Shown here piece by piece: positions 54,447-63,020 of a stretch of 64,000 nucleotides of DNA. The DNA comes from Bradyrhizobium sp. WSM3983 (GTDB taxonomy: Bacteria > Pseudomonadota > Alphaproteobacteria > Rhizobiales > Xanthobacteraceae). The notes beneath the pieces are model-generated. The model did not search any database and had not been told where the DNA came from. It saw nothing but the letters and a program-made list of their open reading frames with translations. The stretch lies in the NCBI RefSeq assembly GCF_000473045.1, contig NZ_AXAY01000021.1, forward strand, positions 1 to 64,000, given 5' to 3'. Within the stretch, counting starts at the first letter, position 1, and every line of letters begins with the position of its first letter. The translations under genes and the position numbers were made by a program.

Positions 54447-55307
54447 GTGATTGCAGGTCTTGATATCAAGGAGCTTGTCGAGCTCGCACTGCTGCTGATC
54501 GCAGTCGGCGCGCTCTCGGGATTCCTCGCCGGTGTGTTCGGCATCGGCGGCGGCGCAATTCTCGTGCCGGTGTTTTACGAATGCTTCCGCATCGCCGGCG
54601 TGCCGCTGGAAGTGCGCATGCCGCTTTGCGTCGGCACTTCGCTCGCGGTGATCATCCCGACCTCGATCCGTTCGTTCCAGGCGCATTACAAGCGCGGCGC
54701 CGTCGACCTGACGATCCTGCGCGTGTGGTGGCTTCCAATTCTGATCGGCGTCGTCCTCGGCAGCGTCATCGCGCGCTATGCGCCGGAGCGGCTGTTCAAG
54801 ATCGTCTTCGTCGCCGTCGCCTATTCCGCGGCGGTGCGCCTGATCTTCGCGCGCGAAGGGTGGAAGCTCGGTGACGATCTGCCGAAGGGCCCATTGATGC
54901 GCGTCTACGGCTTCTGCGTCGGCATTCTCTCGACGCTGATGGGCATCGGCGGCGGATTGTTCTCGAACCTGCTGATGACCTTCTACGGCCGTCCGATCCA
55001 TCAAGCAGTGGCGACCTCGTCGGCGCTCGCGGTGCTGATCTCGATCCCCGGCGCGCTCGGCTACATCTATGCCGGCTGGCCGGCGGCCGCGACCTATCCG
55101 TCCGTTGCAGCGCTGCAGATCCCGTTCGCGCTCGGTTACGTCTCACTGATCGGCGCCGTGCTGGTGATGCCGATGAGCCTGGTTACCGCGCCGCTCGGTG
55201 TAACAGCCGCGCATGCGATGTCGAAGCGCACCCTCGAAGTGGCATTCGGCTGTTATCTGTTCATCGTCGGCAGCAGGTTCGTGATGAGCCTGTTGGGCGG
55301 CCAGTAG
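54447..55307 (+). CDS. Sulfite exporter TauE/SafE family protein
   Basis: The 286-residue protein has eight or nine membrane helices and the family glycines in GVFGIGGGAILVPV (about 28-41) and GIGGGLFSNLL in the second half, showing the internal duplication of TauE/SafE. Members export sulfite, sulfoacetate or other organosulfonates; substrate is unknown. I chose the GTG at 54447, since no ATG occurs before the first helix. Confidence 0.9.
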   Translation: MIAGLDIKELVELALLLIAVGALSGFLAGVFGIGGGAILVPVFYECFRIAGVPLEVRMPLCVGTSLAVIIPTSIRSFQAHYKRGAVDLTILRVWWLPILIGVVLGSVIARYAPERLFKIVFVAVAYSAAVRLIFAREGWKLGDDLPKGPLMRVYGFCVGILSTLMGIGGGLFSNLLMTFYGRPIHQAVATSSALAVLISIPGALGYIYAGWPAAATYPSVAALQIPFALGYVSLIGAVLVMPMSLVTAPLGVTAAHAMSKRTLEVAFGCYLFIVGSRFVMSLLGGQ

Positions 55308-55320
55308 CGGCCACAAACTC

Positions 55321-55406
55321 CGTCATTGCGAGCGAAGCGAAGCAATCCAGAATCTCCGCGGAGGCAGCCTGGATTGCTTCGTCGCAAGGGCTCCTCGCAA
55401 TGACGG
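55321..55406. repeat. Family A palindromic repeat, copy 4 (complete)
   Basis: The copy is nearly identical to that at 41762, with left arm TCATTGCGAGCGAAGCGAAG and right arm CTCCTCGCAATGACGG. It sits between the convergent exporter and matB genes, replacing a classical terminator. Confidence 0.8.
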
Positions 55407-55424
55407 AGCGAGAGAGCGGCGCCC

Positions 55425-56954
55425 CTATTTCTTCGCGTAGATGTCCTTGTACGTATCGCGCAGCACGTTCTTTTGCACCTTGCCCATGGTGTTGCGCGGC
55501 AGCTCGTCGACGACGAAGACGCGCTTGGGCATCTTGAATTTTGCGAGCCGGCCATCGAGCGCCTTCAGCACTGCGGCTTCGCTGACATCCGCACCCTTGT
55601 TGCAAACCAGCACCGCCGTGACGCCCTCGCCGAAATCGGCATGCGGCACGCCGATCACGGCGGATTCGATCACACCGGGCATGGCGTCGATCTCGCTCTC
55701 GATTTCCTTCGGATAGACGTTGAATCCGCCGGAGATCACGAGATCCTTGCCGCGGCCGAGGATGTGGACGTAGCCCTTGTCGTCGATCTTGCCGAGGTCG
55801 CCGGTGATGAAGAAACCGTCGGGCCGGAATTCCGACTTGGTTTTCTCCGGCATGCGCCAATAGCCCTTGAAGACGTTCGGGCCCTTGACCTCGATCATGC
55901 CGATCTCCTCGCGCGGCAGCTCCTTGCCGGTCTCGGGCTCGGTCACCCGCACGGAGACGCCTGGCAAGGGAAAGCCGACCGCGCCGGGCACGCGCTCGCC
56001 GTCGTACGGGTTCGACGTGTTCATGTTGGTTTCGGTCATGCCGTAGCGCTCGAGCACCGCGTGCCCGGTGCGCGCCGACCATTCGCGATGGGTCTCGGCT
56101 AGCAGCGGCGCCGAGCCCGAGATGAACAGCCGCATATGCTTCGTCGTCTCGCGCGACAGCGCGGGATTTTGCAGAAGCCGCGTGTAGAACGTCGGCACGC
56201 CCATCAGCACGGTGGCGCGGGCCATCAGCTTGATGATCAGATCCGGGTCGAGCTTCGGCAGGAAGATCATCGACGCCCGCGCAAACAGCGTCACGTTGGT
56301 CGCCACGAACAGGCCGTGGGTGTGGTAGATCGGCAGCGCGTGGATCAGCACGTCCTTGTCGGTGAAGCGCCAGTAGTCGACCAGCGAGAGCGAGTTCGAC
56401 GCGAGATTGTCATGCGTCAGCATCGCACCCTTGGAGCGGCCGGTGGTGCCCGACGTGTAGAGGATCGCCGCGAGATCGTCGTTTTCGCGCGGGACCGTCG
56501 TGAATTCGCTGCTGGCCTTCTCTGCGGCTTCCGTCAGCGAGCCCTTGCCGTCAGGCCCGAGCGTCTCGACCTTGGCCTTCACCTTGGCGGCGATCGGGGC
56601 GAGGCCTTCGGCCTTGGAGGGATCGCAGACCACCAGCGACGGCTCGGCGTCGCCGATGAAGTAGTCGAGCTCATTCAGCGTATAGGCGGTGTTGAGCGGC
56701 AGGTAGACCGCGCCGGCCCGCACCGTGCCGAGATAGAGCACGATGTTCGCCACCGATTTCTCGACCTGCACCGCGACACGGTCGCCCGGCTTTACGCCGC
56801 ACGCCACCAGCGCATTCGCCATCTGCCCGGCCCGCGCGATCAGATCGCCATAGCTGATATGGCCGCCGTCCTGCGTCTCGATCGCGAGGCGGCTGGGATC
56901 GTCGAGGCCGTCGAACAGGCGGGAAAACAGATTGGCGTTGGCTGCTTGGTTCAT
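55425..56954 (-). CDS. matB: Malonyl-CoA synthetase (MatB-like)
   Basis: MatB makes malonyl-CoA (or methylmalonyl-CoA) from the free acid, CoA and ATP. The 509-residue AMP-forming ligase has the P-loop LYTSGTTGRSKGA (about 162-174), YGMTETNMNT, the GDLGKIDDKGY hinge, GRGKDLVISGG and the C-terminal catalytic Lys in LPRNTMGKVQKN. N-terminus NLFSRLFDGL fits rhizobial MatB. No malonyl-CoA decarboxylase (matA) is adjacent, so substrate specificity remains to be shown. It is divergent from an SDR gene (95 bp). Confidence 0.88.
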   Translation of the reverse strand: MNQAANANLFSRLFDGLDDPSRLAIETQDGGHISYGDLIARAGQMANALVACGVKPGDRVAVQVEKSVANIVLYLGTVRAGAVYLPLNTAYTLNELDYFIGDAEPSLVVCDPSKAEGLAPIAAKVKAKVETLGPDGKGSLTEAAEKASSEFTTVPRENDDLAAILYTSGTTGRSKGAMLTHDNLASNSLSLVDYWRFTDKDVLIHALPIYHTHGLFVATNVTLFARASMIFLPKLDPDLIIKLMARATVLMGVPTFYTRLLQNPALSRETTKHMRLFISGSAPLLAETHREWSARTGHAVLERYGMTETNMNTSNPYDGERVPGAVGFPLPGVSVRVTEPETGKELPREEIGMIEVKGPNVFKGYWRMPEKTKSEFRPDGFFITGDLGKIDDKGYVHILGRGKDLVISGGFNVYPKEIESEIDAMPGVIESAVIGVPHADFGEGVTAVLVCNKGADVSEAAVLKALDGRLAKFKMPKRVFVVDELPRNTMGKVQKNVLRDTYKDIYAKK

Positions 56955-57048
56955 GCAAGATTTCCTCGACCGCAAGGCAACAAGGCCGGTCAAAACCGAG
57001 GGCTGGATTAGCAAAAACCGCCCCAATGAAGCAACGGAGACAGTTTGC

Positions 57049-57810
57049 ATGGCCAAAAATGGGAAACGCGTGGCCTGGGTCACGGGCGGCGGCAGCGGGA
57101 TCGGGGAGGCCGGCGCCGAGGCGCTCGCGGCCGACGGCTGGATCGTCGTGGTCTCCGGCCGCCGCAAGGACGCCCTGGAGACCGTGGTTGCGAAGATCGC
57201 CAAGGCCGGCGGAGCCACCGAGGCGCTCGCGCTGGACGTGTCAAACGCCACTGAGGCCCAGAAGGCGGCCGATCACATCGTCGCCAAGCATGGCCGGATC
57301 GACCTGCTCGTGAACAATGCCGGCATCAATGTCCCCAAGCGCAGCTGGAAGGACATGGAACTGGACGGCTGGGACAGGCTGGTCCAGGTCAACCTCAACG
57401 GCGTGCTCTATTGCATGCGCGCGGTGCTGCCGACGATGCGCAAGCAGCAGGACGGCTCGATCATCAACGTCTCGTCCTGGGCCGGCCGCCATGTCTCGAA
57501 GATGCCGGGCCCGGCCTACACCACCACCAAGCATGCGGTGCTGGCGCTGACCCATTCCTTCAACATGGACGAATGCGTCAATGGCTTGCGCGCCTGCTGC
57601 CTGATGCCGGGCGAGGTGGCGACTCCGATCCTGAAGCTGCGCCCGGTGGTGCCGAGCGAGGAGGAGCAGGCGAAGATGCTGCAGCCGGAAGATCTCGGCC
57701 GCACCATCGCGTTCATCGCCAGCATGCCGCCGCGCGTCTGCATCAACGAGCTCCTGATCAGCCCGACGCATAATCGCGGGTTTATTCAGACGCCGCACAA
57801 CAGGGATTGA
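57049..57810 (+). CDS. Short-chain dehydrogenase/reductase
   Basis: The 253-residue classical SDR has VTGGGSGIGEAGAEALA near residue 10, NNAGIN near 91, Ser in NVSSWAGR and YxxxK in AYTTTKHAV. VSGRRKDALE suggests NADP. It is divergent from matB and may be a 3-oxoacyl or hydroxyacyl reductase; substrate is unknown. Confidence 0.9.
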   Translation: MAKNGKRVAWVTGGGSGIGEAGAEALAADGWIVVVSGRRKDALETVVAKIAKAGGATEALALDVSNATEAQKAADHIVAKHGRIDLLVNNAGINVPKRSWKDMELDGWDRLVQVNLNGVLYCMRAVLPTMRKQQDGSIINVSSWAGRHVSKMPGPAYTTTKHAVLALTHSFNMDECVNGLRACCLMPGEVATPILKLRPVVPSEEEQAKMLQPEDLGRTIAFIASMPPRVCINELLISPTHNRGFIQTPHNRD

Positions 57811-58186
57811 GGCGAAGCACGCGCCACACTGGTCGTCCCGGCGAAGGCCGGGACCCATAACCACAGGGAGTAGTTTGGCGAAGACTCGTGATGGCCTGTC
57901 TCGCGCTACAACTGCTTCTGAGGAGTATGGGTCCTGGCCCCCCGCGCGCAATTGCGCGCTAGGCCGGGACGACAGCAGAGCGTGCGGCACGCTCGCGTCA
58001 CTCCACGTACATGCCTCAACATAGTTTCACGCATCACGATAAATTATTGTTCGAAACCCCCTCGCGAACCGTCCCGTAGTTCGGATCAACGACGCGCCGC
58101 TGTCTCACGTCAAACTGTCGCAGCCGCCGTTGTTACCAACGCAAACGCCGGCCATTGCCGGTCACAATCCAAACGGGAGTTTCTCC
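57811..58186. other. Intergenic region between SDR and fasciclin genes
   Basis: The first part holds a CGTCCCGG-type repeat (57831-57974). The rest is the leader of the fasciclin gene, with no clear promoter boxes and no additional gene. Confidence 0.5.
57831..57974. repeat. CGTCCCGGCGAAGGCCGGGAC repeat pair
   Basis: A copy at 57831-57868 and an inverted, partly altered arm ending GGCCGGGACGAC at about 57961-57974. The layout is the same as at 24320-24463, including the shared GTTTGGCGAAG spacer. Confidence 0.7.
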
Positions 58187-58741
58187 ATGTCGAAGCGCAT
58201 CGCCTATCTCACTGCTACAGCCTTCAGCGCGCTGGCCATCACCGCGACCGTCATTGCGCCCGCCCGTGCCGAGGAAAGGACCGTCATGGTCGGCGGCGCC
58301 GCGATGTTCCCGTCGAAGAACATCGTCCAGAACGCGGTCAACTCGAAGGACCACACCACGCTGGTGGCGGCGGTGAAGGCGGCCGGCCTGGTGCCGACGC
58401 TGGAAGGCAAGGGCCCGTTCACGGTGTTCGCGCCGACCAATGCCGCCTTCGGCAAGCTGCCGGCCGGCACCGTCGACACCCTGGTCAAGCCTGAGAACAA
58501 GGCGACCCTGACCAAGATTCTCACCTACCATGTCGTGGCCGGCAAGCTCGAGGCCTCCGACCTCACCGACGGCAAGAAGCTCAAGACCGTCGAGGGCGAG
58601 GAACTCACGGTGAAGAAGCAGGACGGCAAGGTCTGGATCGTCGATGCCAAGGGCGGCACCTCGATGGTGACGATCTCCAACGTCAACCAGTCCAACGGCG
58701 TGATCCATGTGGTCGATACCGTGCTGATGCCGGCGACCTAA
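58187..58741 (+). CDS. Exported fasciclin (FAS1) domain protein
   Basis: The 184-residue protein has a signal peptide (1-29, ARAEE) and one FAS1 domain (about 50-183) with the H1 box FTVFAPTNAAFGKLPAGT and the H2-like ending SNGVIHVVDTVLMP. FAS1 proteins mediate adhesion or bind hydrophobic ligands in the periplasm or at the surface. ACGGGAG precedes the ATG. A terminator follows, so it is probably transcribed apart from the cytochrome gene. Confidence 0.93.
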   Translation: MSKRIAYLTATAFSALAITATVIAPARAEERTVMVGGAAMFPSKNIVQNAVNSKDHTTLVAAVKAAGLVPTLEGKGPFTVFAPTNAAFGKLPAGTVDTLVKPENKATLTKILTYHVVAGKLEASDLTDGKKLKTVEGEELTVKKQDGKVWIVDAKGGTSMVTISNVNQSNGVIHVVDTVLMPAT

Positions 58742-58785
58742 CCCCGCGCAACCCTGTTTCATCTCCCTGAGCAGGGATGAACGGC

Positions 58786-58817
58786 AAGGCGAGCCGGGGC
58801 TACCTCCGGCTCGCCTT
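58786..58817 (+). terminator. Rho-independent terminator after the fasciclin gene
   Basis: AAGGCGAGCCGG pairs with CCGGCTCGCCTT (12 bp, 8-base loop), followed by ATTGT. The stem is strong, the T-tract short. Confidence 0.7.
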
Positions 58818-58917
58818 ATTGTGAGAAGCTGCACGCCAGATTCGCGAAAACGCCGATGTAACGAAGCTGGAGCGGCTGGCGTATAATCCTCAACGCGATC
58901 TACAGGACGGAACCACC

Positions 58918-59547
58918 ATGTCGACCCTGGCCACGACCGACGAGCACATCAGCGCCACCCGGGCCAAAACGATCCAGCCGGTCTGGGTCCGCGTGATGCA
59001 CTGGACCAACGCTGTCGCCATGATCCTGATGATCATGTCGGGCTGGCAGATCTACAACGCCTCGCCACTCTTCGACTTCCGGTTCTCGCACGACATCACG
59101 CTCGGCGGCTGGCTCGGCGGCGCGCTGCTCTGGCACTTTGCCGCGATGTGGCTGCTGATGATCAACGGCCTCGCCTATCTGATCGCGGGTTTCGTATCCG
59201 GCCGCTTCCGGAAAAAGCTGCTGCCGATCACGCCGGCGGGCGTGCTCCACGACGTCAGGGCGGCGCTCACTTTCAAGCTCAGCCACGACGATCTCAGCGT
59301 CTACAATTACGTGCAGCGCACGCTCTATGCCGGTATCATCGTGGTCGGCGTGCTGATCGTGCTGTCGGGCCTGTCGATCTGGAAACCGGTGCAACTCTAC
59401 TATCTGGTGGCGTTGTTCGGCGATTATCCGACCGCGCGCTACGTGCATTTCTTCTGCATGGCCGCGATCTGCGCCTTCCTCGTCGTCCACGTTGCGCTCG
59501 CGCTGCTGGTGCCGAAGAGCCTGCGCGCCATGATCATCGGCCGTTGA
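58918..59547 (+). CDS. Cytochrome b (b561/NiFe-hydrogenase-type) membrane subunit
   Basis: The 209-residue protein has four or five membrane helices and heme-ligand-type His in VMHWTNAVAM (His27), LLWHFAAMW, RYVHFFCMA and VVHVALALL, the pattern of the cytochrome b561 domain of hydrogenase and thiosulfate reductases. It should carry electrons from the quinone pool to the periplasmic molybdoenzyme encoded 14 bp downstream. An MsrQ/YedZ-like role is inferred from this pairing, but the protein is not of the MsrQ sequence type. Confidence 0.9.
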   Translation: MSTLATTDEHISATRAKTIQPVWVRVMHWTNAVAMILMIMSGWQIYNASPLFDFRFSHDITLGGWLGGALLWHFAAMWLLMINGLAYLIAGFVSGRFRKKLLPITPAGVLHDVRAALTFKLSHDDLSVYNYVQRTLYAGIIVVGVLIVLSGLSIWKPVQLYYLVALFGDYPTARYVHFFCMAAICAFLVVHVALALLVPKSLRAMIIGR

Positions 59548-59561
59548 GAGGGAGAAGAACC

Positions 59562-60344
59562 ATGGCCAAGCGTTCATTCCTGATCTCCGGCGTCGACAAG
59601 CGGCTGCTGATCAAGGACTCCATCAAGACGATGCCGGATGTCATCCGCCGCCGCTTCATCGCAGGCGGCGCCAGCCTCGGCGCGCTGACCTTGCTCACCG
59701 GTTGCGACGTGGTCGACTCGTCCTCGGCCGAGGCGTTGCTGGCAAAAGTCTCGAAATTCAACGACGCCGTGCAGGATTTCATCTTCAATCCCGATGCACT
59801 GGCGCCGACGTTTCCCGAGAGCGCGATTACAAAACCGTTCCCGTTCAACGCCTATTACGATCTCGACGACGCGCCCGATGTCGATGGCGACGACTGGAAG
59901 CTCGAAGTGCGCGGCCTCGTCGATAACAAGAAGTCCTGGACGCTGCCGGAGCTCTACAAGCTGCCGCAGTTCACGCAAGTGACCCGCCACATCTGCGTCG
60001 AGGGCTGGAGCGCGATCGGCAGCTGGACCGGCACGCCCTTGCGCGATTTCCTGAAACTGATCGGCGCCGACATGCGCGCGAAATACGTCTGGTTCCAGTG
60101 CGCCGACAAGGACGGCTACAACTCGCCCTTGGACATGCGCACCGCGCTGCATCCGCAGACCCAGATGACGTTCAAATACGCCAACGAGATTTTGCCGCGC
60201 GCCTATGGTTTCCCGATGAAGATCCGGGTGCCGACAAAACTCGGCTTCAAGAACCCGAAATACGTGGTCTCGATGGAAGTCACCAACGACTACAAGGGCG
60301 GCTATTGGGAAGACCAGGGGTATAATTCGTTCAGCGGGAGCTGA
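59562..60344 (+). CDS. Molybdopterin-dependent oxidoreductase (sulfite oxidase fold), predicted Tat lipoprotein
   Basis: The 260-residue protein has an unusually late twin-arginine motif RRRF (29-32) and hydrophobic stretch ending LLTGC (Cys48), a good lipobox. The sulfite-oxidase-type molybdopterin domain (about 95-255) follows, with the Mo-ligand Cys145 in RHICVEGWSAIGSW. It resembles MsrP/YedY, which reduces methionine sulfoxide in the periplasm, but lacks the C-terminal dimer domain of sulfite oxidases. Substrate is unknown. GGGAGAAG precedes the ATG. It is in operon with the cytochrome b gene. Confidence 0.9.
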   Translation: MAKRSFLISGVDKRLLIKDSIKTMPDVIRRRFIAGGASLGALTLLTGCDVVDSSSAEALLAKVSKFNDAVQDFIFNPDALAPTFPESAITKPFPFNAYYDLDDAPDVDGDDWKLEVRGLVDNKKSWTLPELYKLPQFTQVTRHICVEGWSAIGSWTGTPLRDFLKLIGADMRAKYVWFQCADKDGYNSPLDMRTALHPQTQMTFKYANEILPRAYGFPMKIRVPTKLGFKNPKYVVSMEVTNDYKGGYWEDQGYNSFSGS

Positions 60345-60345
60345 C

Positions 60346-60470
60346 CGTCGTCCCGGCGAAAGCTGCCGTAGGGTGGGCAAAGCGGAGCGTGCCCACCAGC
60401 ACTGTGTCCGCGGCGGCGGTCATGGTGGGCACGGCGCTGCGCGCCTTTGCCCACCCTACGGCACCGAGTT
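60346..60470. repeat. Palindromic repeat with GTAGGGTGGGCAAAG arms
   Basis: The arms 60366-60382 and 60445-60461 are perfect 17-bp reverse complements. The start (60346-60363) is a fragment of the CGTCCCGG repeat. The right arm overlaps the 3' end of the MFS gene and supplies its stop codon. Confidence 0.8.
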
Positions 60471-61655
60471 CTTCGGCCCGGCCTTCCGCTGGCACAACGC
60501 CGCCACCGCTCCCAGCGCTAACAACGCCGCCGAAACATTCAGCGCGTAACTCAGACTCCCTAGCGCATCGGTGATGGCGCCGACCACGATCGGCCCGAGC
60601 GTCTGCCCCACGCCGAACGAGATCGTCATCGCGGCGATCGCACGCGGCCACATTTCGGGCGGATAGTTGAAGCGCACGAAGGCGGTGGTCGAGCCGACGA
60701 CGGCGAAGAAGGCGACGCCGAACACCACCGCGGAGGTCGCAAGCCACGCGGTCGAATGTCCGAGCATCGGCAGGCCGGCGCCGATCGCGTTGGTGCCGAG
60801 GATGATCGCGGTGGCGAGACCGCCGCGGTCGAGCGCGAGCACGCGACGCCAGGCCCAGGGCGTCACGAACGCACTCATGCCGATCAAGCCCCAGAATCCC
60901 GCTTGCGCCGCCGCCCCGCCACCGCCGTCGCGGACATAGGCGATCATGAAGGTCATGTAGGCGATGTAGCCGGCGCCAAACAGGAAGTAGGCGGCGAGAT
61001 AGATCAGCACGGGACGGATCGCGAAGGCGTCGTGGCTACCTTCTGAAAAACGCGCGCCGCTCTCGATGCGCACCAAAAACAGCGGCACCGTCATCGCGGC
61101 CGACAGCAGTGTCATCGCCCACCACACGATCCACCACGAGCCGGGCCCGAAATGCTGCAGCGTGAACGGTGCGATCAGGCCTGAGGAGAGAATGCCGACA
61201 CCCGGGCCGGCGTAGAACAGGCTGAGCAGGAAATTGGCCCGCGCGGGGCGCGATTGCGCGATGCTCGCAGCCAGCGCGCCGCCGGCGACGAAGCCGGCCG
61301 CGGCCCCCAGGCCCAGCACGAGGCGCGCCAGGCTCAGTGCGATGAAATTGCCTGTCAGCGCGCAGGTCGCAAGTGCTGCGACGCAGGCCACGGTTCCGCC
61401 GCGGATCGCTGCCGACCAGCCGACGCGCTGGATCAGCCGGGACGCCACCAGTGCGCCGACGAGGTAGCCGACGGCGTTGATGGTGTTCATGAAACCGGCC
61501 GCAGAGTAGGACCAGCCGAGATCCTCCCGCATATCAGGCAGCACCAGCGCATAGGCAAAGCGGCCAATGCCGAGCCCGACCGTCGCGGCCAGCGACAGGG
61601 TCAGGATCAGCCGCGCGGGATGTGCGTCGGGCGGTGGGCGGTTTGGGGCGTGCAA
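60456..61655 (-). CDS. MFS transporter, YbfB/YjiJ family
   Basis: The 399-residue protein has 12 helices and the YbfB-type start LILTLSLAATVGLGIGRFAYALVLPDM, with the GxGRFAY signature. Substrate is unknown. No ATG lies near the family N-terminus; TTG at 61655 with GGAG eight bases upstream is the best start, and an ATG at 61754 would add 33 unlikely residues. Its last codons and stop are made by a palindromic repeat arm. It is divergent from leuB. Confidence 0.85.
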   Translation of the reverse strand: MHAPNRPPPDAHPARLILTLSLAATVGLGIGRFAYALVLPDMREDLGWSYSAAGFMNTINAVGYLVGALVASRLIQRVGWSAAIRGGTVACVAALATCALTGNFIALSLARLVLGLGAAAGFVAGGALAASIAQSRPARANFLLSLFYAGPGVGILSSGLIAPFTLQHFGPGSWWIVWWAMTLLSAAMTVPLFLVRIESGARFSEGSHDAFAIRPVLIYLAAYFLFGAGYIAYMTFMIAYVRDGGGGAAAQAGFWGLIGMSAFVTPWAWRRVLALDRGGLATAIILGTNAIGAGLPMLGHSTAWLATSAVVFGVAFFAVVGSTTAFVRFNYPPEMWPRAIAAMTISFGVGQTLGPIVVGAITDALGSLSYALNVSAALLALGAVAALCQRKAGPKNSVP

Positions 61656-61786
61656 AGGGTACTCCAACCTGCGCAGTGTGGCAGGCCCCGCCCGGCTTGC
61701 ACAGCCGCGCGGCGGCAATGGTGTCTTGCCAAGCGCGCAACGCCGCTCTAGCACTCCGGCCGAATTCGATCTCAGAGGAAACGACC

Positions 61787-62899
61787 ATGGCGACCCATAA
61801 ATTGCTGCTGCTCCCCGGCGACGGTATCGGCCCCGAGGTGATGGGCGAGGTGAAGCGGCTGATCGATTGGCTCAATTCGGCCGGGATCGCCAAATTCGAG
61901 ACCGATACCGGCTTGGTCGGCGGTTCGGCCTATGACGCCCACAAGGTCTCGATCTCCGAGGGCGACATGGCCAAGGCGATGGATGCCGACGCCATCATCT
62001 TCGGCGCGGTCGGCGGCCCGAAGTGGGATGCGGTTCCTTACGAGGTGCGCCCCGAAGCCGGCCTGCTGCGCCTGCGCAAGGATCTCGCTTTGTTCGCCAA
62101 CCTCCGTCCCGCCGTCTGCTACCCGGCGCTGGCCGATGCGTCGAGCCTGAAGCGCGAGGCGGTCGAAGGTCTCGACATCGTCATCGTGCGCGAGCTCACC
62201 GGCGGCGTCTATTTCGGCGAGCCCAAGACCATCACCGATCTCGGCAACGGCCAGAAGCGCGCCATCGATACCCAGGTCTACGACACCTATGAGATCGAGC
62301 GCATCGGCCGCGTTGCCTTCGAGCTTGCCAGGAAGCGCAAGAACAAGGTGACGTCGATGGAGAAGCGCAACGTCATGAAGTCGGGCGTGCTCTGGAACGA
62401 GGTCATGACCCAGGTCCACAAGCGCGAATACCCTGATGTCACGCTCGAGCACCAGCTTGCTGACTCCGGCGGCATGATGCTGGTGAAGGCGCCGAAGCAG
62501 TTCGACGTCATCGTCACCGACAATCTGTTCGGCGACATGCTCTCCGACATCGCGGCGATGCTGACCGGTTCGCTCGGCATGCTGCCCTCGGCCTCGCTCG
62601 GCGAGGTCGACGTCAAGAGCAAGAAGCGCAAGGCGCTGTACGAGCCCGTGCACGGTTCGGCGCCTGATATCGCAGGCCAAGGCCTCGCCAATCCTATCGC
62701 GATGATCTCATCGTTCGGCATGGCGCTGCGCTATTCCTTCGACATGGGCGCGCTCGCCGACAAGGTCGACGCCGCGATCGCCGCGGTGCTCGCCAGCGGT
62801 CTGCGCACCGCCGACATCAAGTCGGAAGGCACGACCGCCGCCTCGACCACGCAGATGGGCGAAGCGATCCTGAAGGAATTGCAGAAGCTGCACGCGTAA
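61787..62899 (+). CDS. leuB: 3-isopropylmalate dehydrogenase
   Basis: LeuB oxidatively decarboxylates 3-isopropylmalate in leucine synthesis. The 370-residue protein has LLLPGDGIGPEVM at the start, RxxL-type substrate residues in LRLRKDLALFANLRP, VRELTGGVYFG, and the metal and NAD site in DNLFGDMLSDIAAMLTGSLGMLPSA and HGSAPDIAGQGLANP. The ATG follows AGAGGAAACG. leuCD are not in the window. Confidence 0.98.
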   Translation: MATHKLLLLPGDGIGPEVMGEVKRLIDWLNSAGIAKFETDTGLVGGSAYDAHKVSISEGDMAKAMDADAIIFGAVGGPKWDAVPYEVRPEAGLLRLRKDLALFANLRPAVCYPALADASSLKREAVEGLDIVIVRELTGGVYFGEPKTITDLGNGQKRAIDTQVYDTYEIERIGRVAFELARKRKNKVTSMEKRNVMKSGVLWNEVMTQVHKREYPDVTLEHQLADSGGMMLVKAPKQFDVIVTDNLFGDMLSDIAAMLTGSLGMLPSASLGEVDVKSKKRKALYEPVHGSAPDIAGQGLANPIAMISSFGMALRYSFDMGALADKVDAAIAAVLASGLRTADIKSEGTTAASTTQMGEAILKELQKLHA

Positions 62900-62914
62900 G
62901 GCTTGCGCCGCTAT

Positions 62915-63001
62915 CGTAGGGTGGGCAAAGCGAAGCGTGCCCACCATTTCGATCGCGATTGGAGAGAGATGATGGGCACGGCGCTTCGCGCCTATGCCCA
63001 C
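62915..63001. repeat. GTAGGGTGGGCAAAG-type repeat, second copy
   Basis: The left arm matches that at 60366; the right arm is partial (ATGGGCACGGCGCTTCGCGCC and TATGCCCAC). It lies between leuB and the acyltransferase gene and forms part of that gene's leader. Confidence 0.7.
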
Positions 63002-63020
63002 GAAATCCGGGAGCCGCTCC

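Noticed and set aside
56955..57251. N-terminal extension of MatB by 99 codons
   Set aside because: It runs through the divergent promoter and the SDR gene and has no family similarity.
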